This document shows, in pieces, positions 61,942 to 64,000 of a stretch of DNA of 64,000 bases. Every line of letters starts with the position of its first letter. The stretch's first letter is position 1. The translations under genes and the position numbers were made by a program. The stretch spans positions 127,391,896-127,455,895 of the forward strand of contig NC_071391.1 of the NCBI RefSeq assembly GCF_022682495.2. Reading direction: 5' to 3'. The stretch comes from Desmodus rotundus (Eukaryota > Chordata > Mammalia > Chiroptera > Phyllostomidae). The notes below the pieces were generated by a model. The model did not search any database, was not told the origin of the DNA, and saw only the letters and a program-made list of their open reading frames with translations.

Positions 61942-61950
61942 CAAGATGGC
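61942..61950 (+). promoter_or_regulatory. YY1-like site at element 5' end
   Basis: caagatggc lies 11 bases into the element. In human L1 a YY1 site at almost the same place sets accurate transcription initiation. Its presence supports a complete 5' end. Function here is inferred. Confidence 0.6.
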
Positions 61951-62638
61951 AGTGTAGGTAGACACACTGCGCCTCCTCGCACAACCAGAACTGACAGAGA
62001 ATCAAACAGCAAGGGGGACCGACACCAAGGAAATAGAAAATAAACATTCATCCAGACTGGTAGGAGGGGCGGAGACGGGCGCCGGGGTGGAGAGGACTCG
62101 CGTGGCTGTGGCGGGACTGACACTGGCGGAGTGTGGGACAAATGGCGCAGGCAGTCCGAGCACTAGCAGACCCTGCGGCCCCACATTTGCACAGATAAAC
62201 CCAGAGGGCCAGACTCAGAGTGGCGGGTAGCACCCTGTGGCACCACATTCGCCCACAGATAAACTGGATGAACGGCGGGCAGCGAAGCAGAGCACGCAAC
62301 CCAGGGCTCCAGCCCGGGGAAATAAAGCCTCAAACCTCTGATTGAAAGCGCCCCTGGGGGTTGGGGCGGCAGCAGGAGAGACTCCCAGCCTCACAGGAGA
62401 GGTTGTTGGAGAGACCCAGAGGGGCCTAGAGTGTGCACAGGACCACTTACTCGGGAACCAGCACCAGAGTGGCCCAGTTTGATTGTGGGTAGTGGAGTGA
62501 AAGATTGAAAGCCGGAGGAGAGTGAGGTGGGCGCCATTGCTCCCACTCGGCCCCTCCCCCACGTACAGTGTCACAGCGCAGCGACCAGCGTTACCCCACC
62601 CCGGTGAACACCTAAGGCTCCGCCCCTTAAAGTAACAG

Positions 62639-63358
62639 ATGCGCCAAGACAAACAAACAAAAATGGCCCAAATGACAGAACACTTCAAAGCTCCAGAAAA
62701 AATACGACTAAGCGACGAAGAGATAGCCAACCTATCGGATGCACAGTTCAAAGCACTGGTTATCAATATGCTCACAGACTTGGTTGAATCTGTTCGAAAA
62801 ACAAATGAAAAAATGAAGCCTATGCTAAGAGAAACAAAGGAAAATGTACAGGGAACCAATAGTGATGAGAAGGAAACTGGGACTCAAATCAATGGTATGG
62901 ACCAGAAGGAAGAAACAAACATCCAACCAGAAAAGAATGAAGAAACAAGAACTTGGAAAAATGAGGAGAGGCTTAGGAACCTCCAGGACACCTTGAAACG
63001 TTCCAACATCCGAATTATAGGGGTGCCAGAAGGAGAAGAGGAAGAACAAAAAATTGAAAACTTATTTGAACAAATAATGGAGAACTTCCCCGATCTGGCA
63101 AAGGAAATAGACTTCCGGGAAGTCCAGGAAGCTCAGAGAGTCCCAAAGAAGCTGGACCCAAGGAGGAACACACCAAGGCACATCATAATTACATTACCCA
63201 AGATTAAACACAAGGACCTACATCCAAGATTACTGTATCCAGCAAAGCTATCATTTAGAATGGAAGGGAAGATAAAGTGCTTCTTAGATAAGGTCAAGTT
63301 AAAGAAGTTCATCATCACCAAGCCCTTATTATATGAAATGTTAAAGGGAGTTACCTAA
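62639..63358 (+). CDS. ORF1p-like protein of HAL1-like element
   Basis: 239 codons with no internal stop. The first ATG is at 62639. A second at 62663 (aaaatggcc) sits in a better initiation context and may be the real start. Residues about 30-115 are charged and heptad-like (a short coiled coil, LSDAQFKALVINMLTDLVES). The RRM begins near 122 (SNIRIIGVPEG) with NLFEQIMENFPDL at 141-153 and PRHIIITLPKI at 179-189. At about residue 194 (base 63220) it jumps to C-terminal-domain sequence (HPRLLYPAKLSF, then KPLLYEMLKGVT). Compared with ordinary L1 ORF1p, about 50 residues covering the RRM/CTD junction are missing in frame. RNA-binding or chaperone function is therefore uncertain. Whether this is family-wide or a private deletion is unknown. 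Confidence 0.7.
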   Translation: MRQDKQTKMAQMTEHFKAPEKIRLSDEEIANLSDAQFKALVINMLTDLVESVRKTNEKMKPMLRETKENVQGTNSDEKETGTQINGMDQKEETNIQPEKNEETRTWKNEERLRNLQDTLKRSNIRIIGVPEGEEEEQKIENLFEQIMENFPDLAKEIDFREVQEAQRVPKKLDPRRNTPRHIIITLPKIKHKDLHPRLLYPAKLSFRMEGKIKCFLDKVKLKKFIITKPLLYEMLKGVT

Positions 63359-63360
63359 GA

Positions 63361-63976
63361 AAAAGAAGATCAAAAATAGGAACAGTAAAAATGACAGCAA
63401 ACTCACAGTTATTAACGACCACACATAAAACAAAAACGAGAGCAAACTAGGCAAACAACTAGAACATGAGGGTTGTCAATAAGGGAGTGGGAGGGGGAGA
63501 GGGGGTTAAAGGTACAGAGAATAAGTAGCATAGATGATAGGTGGAAAATAGACAGGGGGAGGGTAAGAATAGTATAGGAAATGTAGAAGCCAAAGAACTT
63601 ATAAGTATGACCCATGGACATGAACTATGGGGGGGGGGGAATGTGGGAGGGAGGGGGGTGGGCAGGATGGAGTGGAGTGGGGGGGGAAATGGGACAACTG
63701 TAATAGCATAATCAATAAACATATTTAAAAAAAAAGACGCATAAATGGTAGGTACAAAATAGATAAGAGGATGTTAAGAATAGTACAGGAAATGGAGAAG
63801 CCAAAGAACTTATATGTACGATCCATGGTCATGAACTAAGGTGGGGAGGGGAATGTGGTGGAAGGGGGTGTGCAGGGTGGAGGGGAATAAAGCGGGGGAA
63901 ATGGGACAACTGTAGTAGCATAATCAATAAAATATATTAAAAAATAATAATAAAATAAAGAAAATAATAAAAAAAA
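63361..63976 (+). repeat. Tandemly duplicated 3' end of element
   Basis: Unit A (about 63535-63734) and unit B (about 63741-63976) share aagaatagta(t/c)aggaaatg, agaagccaaagaactta, catggacatgaacta (A) or catggtcatgaacta (B), G-rich runs, and gggacaactgta(a/g)tagcataatcaata. An internal A run separates them. Only one TSD pair brackets the whole, arguing for a single insertion carrying two 3' ends. Unit A contains a 12-G run and could form G-quadruplexes. Confidence 0.8.
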
Positions 63977-64000
63977 GAAATTAAAAAGAGAGAGAGATTA

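Larger units (their letters stand above)
61916..63992 (+). mobile_element. ORF1-only L1-derived (HAL1-like) element
   Basis: A 2045-bp insertion (61932-63976) with a perfect 16-bp TSD, gaaattaaaaagagag, at 61916-61931 and 63977-63992. In order it has a GC- and CpG-rich 5' UTR starting ggagagaaccaagatggc, a 239-codon ORF1-like frame (62639-63358), a short 3' UTR, and a 3' end present twice in tandem (about 63535-63734 and about 63741-63976), each with a polyadenylation-type caataaa and an A-rich end. There is no ORF2 sequence. The layout matches half-L1 (HAL1) elements, which depend on L1 ORF2p in trans. The intact TSD, retained CpGs and open frame suggest relative youth. Confidence 0.85.

Noticed and set aside
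62215..62859. 214-codon minus frame
   Set aside because: Antisense to the 5' UTR and ORF1 start of the HAL1-like element. No protein resemblance.
1..64000. CRISPR array, bacterial operons or phage
   Set aside because: Repeat content, base composition and lack of dense ORFs show mammalian nuclear DNA. No regularly spaced repeats exist.
1..64000. Small RNA genes (5S, U6, Y RNA, 7SK) and tRNA genes
   Set aside because: No matching sequences were seen. The only tRNA-like sequence is the head of VES and MIR SINEs.

Overview
This window looks like intergenic DNA from a bat (Chiroptera). The main clue is the tRNA-derived VES SINE: three clear copies, each bounded by target-site duplications (TSDs) of 10 to 17 bp, plus one eroded fragment. 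L1 3' ends, ancient placental repeats (MIR, L2, MLT1, MER20, MER5A-like, Tigger), mariner debris and hAT-type MITEs fit a placental mammal. I found no intact cellular protein-coding gene and no rRNA, tRNA or CRISPR. All family names come from recognising consensus patterns by eye. No database was searched.

Layout. 0-13 kb: mostly unique AT-rich DNA with two MIRs, an MLT1A LTR, an L2 fragment, a hAT relic, a candidate conserved element (5.27-5.72 kb) and an exon-like but broken block (11.10-11.67 kb). 13-28 kb: a solo ERV LTR, an MLT1/Tigger cluster with an L1 tail inserted in it, two VES SINEs, a MER20, two copies of an unnamed dispersed repeat, and a mariner fragment. 28-34 kb: an old antisense L1 with a hAT MITE inside it, a second MITE type, MIR and MER20. 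34-37.2 kb: an old L2/CR1-type LINE split by a keratin 8 processed pseudogene (14-bp TSD) and by a solo LTR. 37-51.7 kb: sparse relics (L1, MIR, MLT1, L2) and a VES SINE.

51.7-60 kb: a mariner fragment, then a 6-kb antisense L1 with recognisable ORF1 and ORF2. That L1 is split by a solo LTR with a perfect 6-bp TSD, and its 5' UTR carries a duplicated block and a long purine-rich tract. Next come a GC-rich segment of unknown origin and an old L1.

61.9-64 kb: the most interesting feature. It is a 2-kb, 16-bp-TSD-flanked, L1-derived element that has a GC-rich 5' UTR with a YY1-like site at its extreme 5' end, one uninterrupted ORF1-like frame (239 codons) with an apparent internal in-frame deletion, no ORF2, and a tandemly duplicated 3' end. 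It resembles the HAL1 (half-L1) class and could be a distinct bat non-autonomous LINE family.

Nothing in the window behaves as an operon or pathway. The content is layered retrotransposition, whose relative order can be read from the nested insertions.
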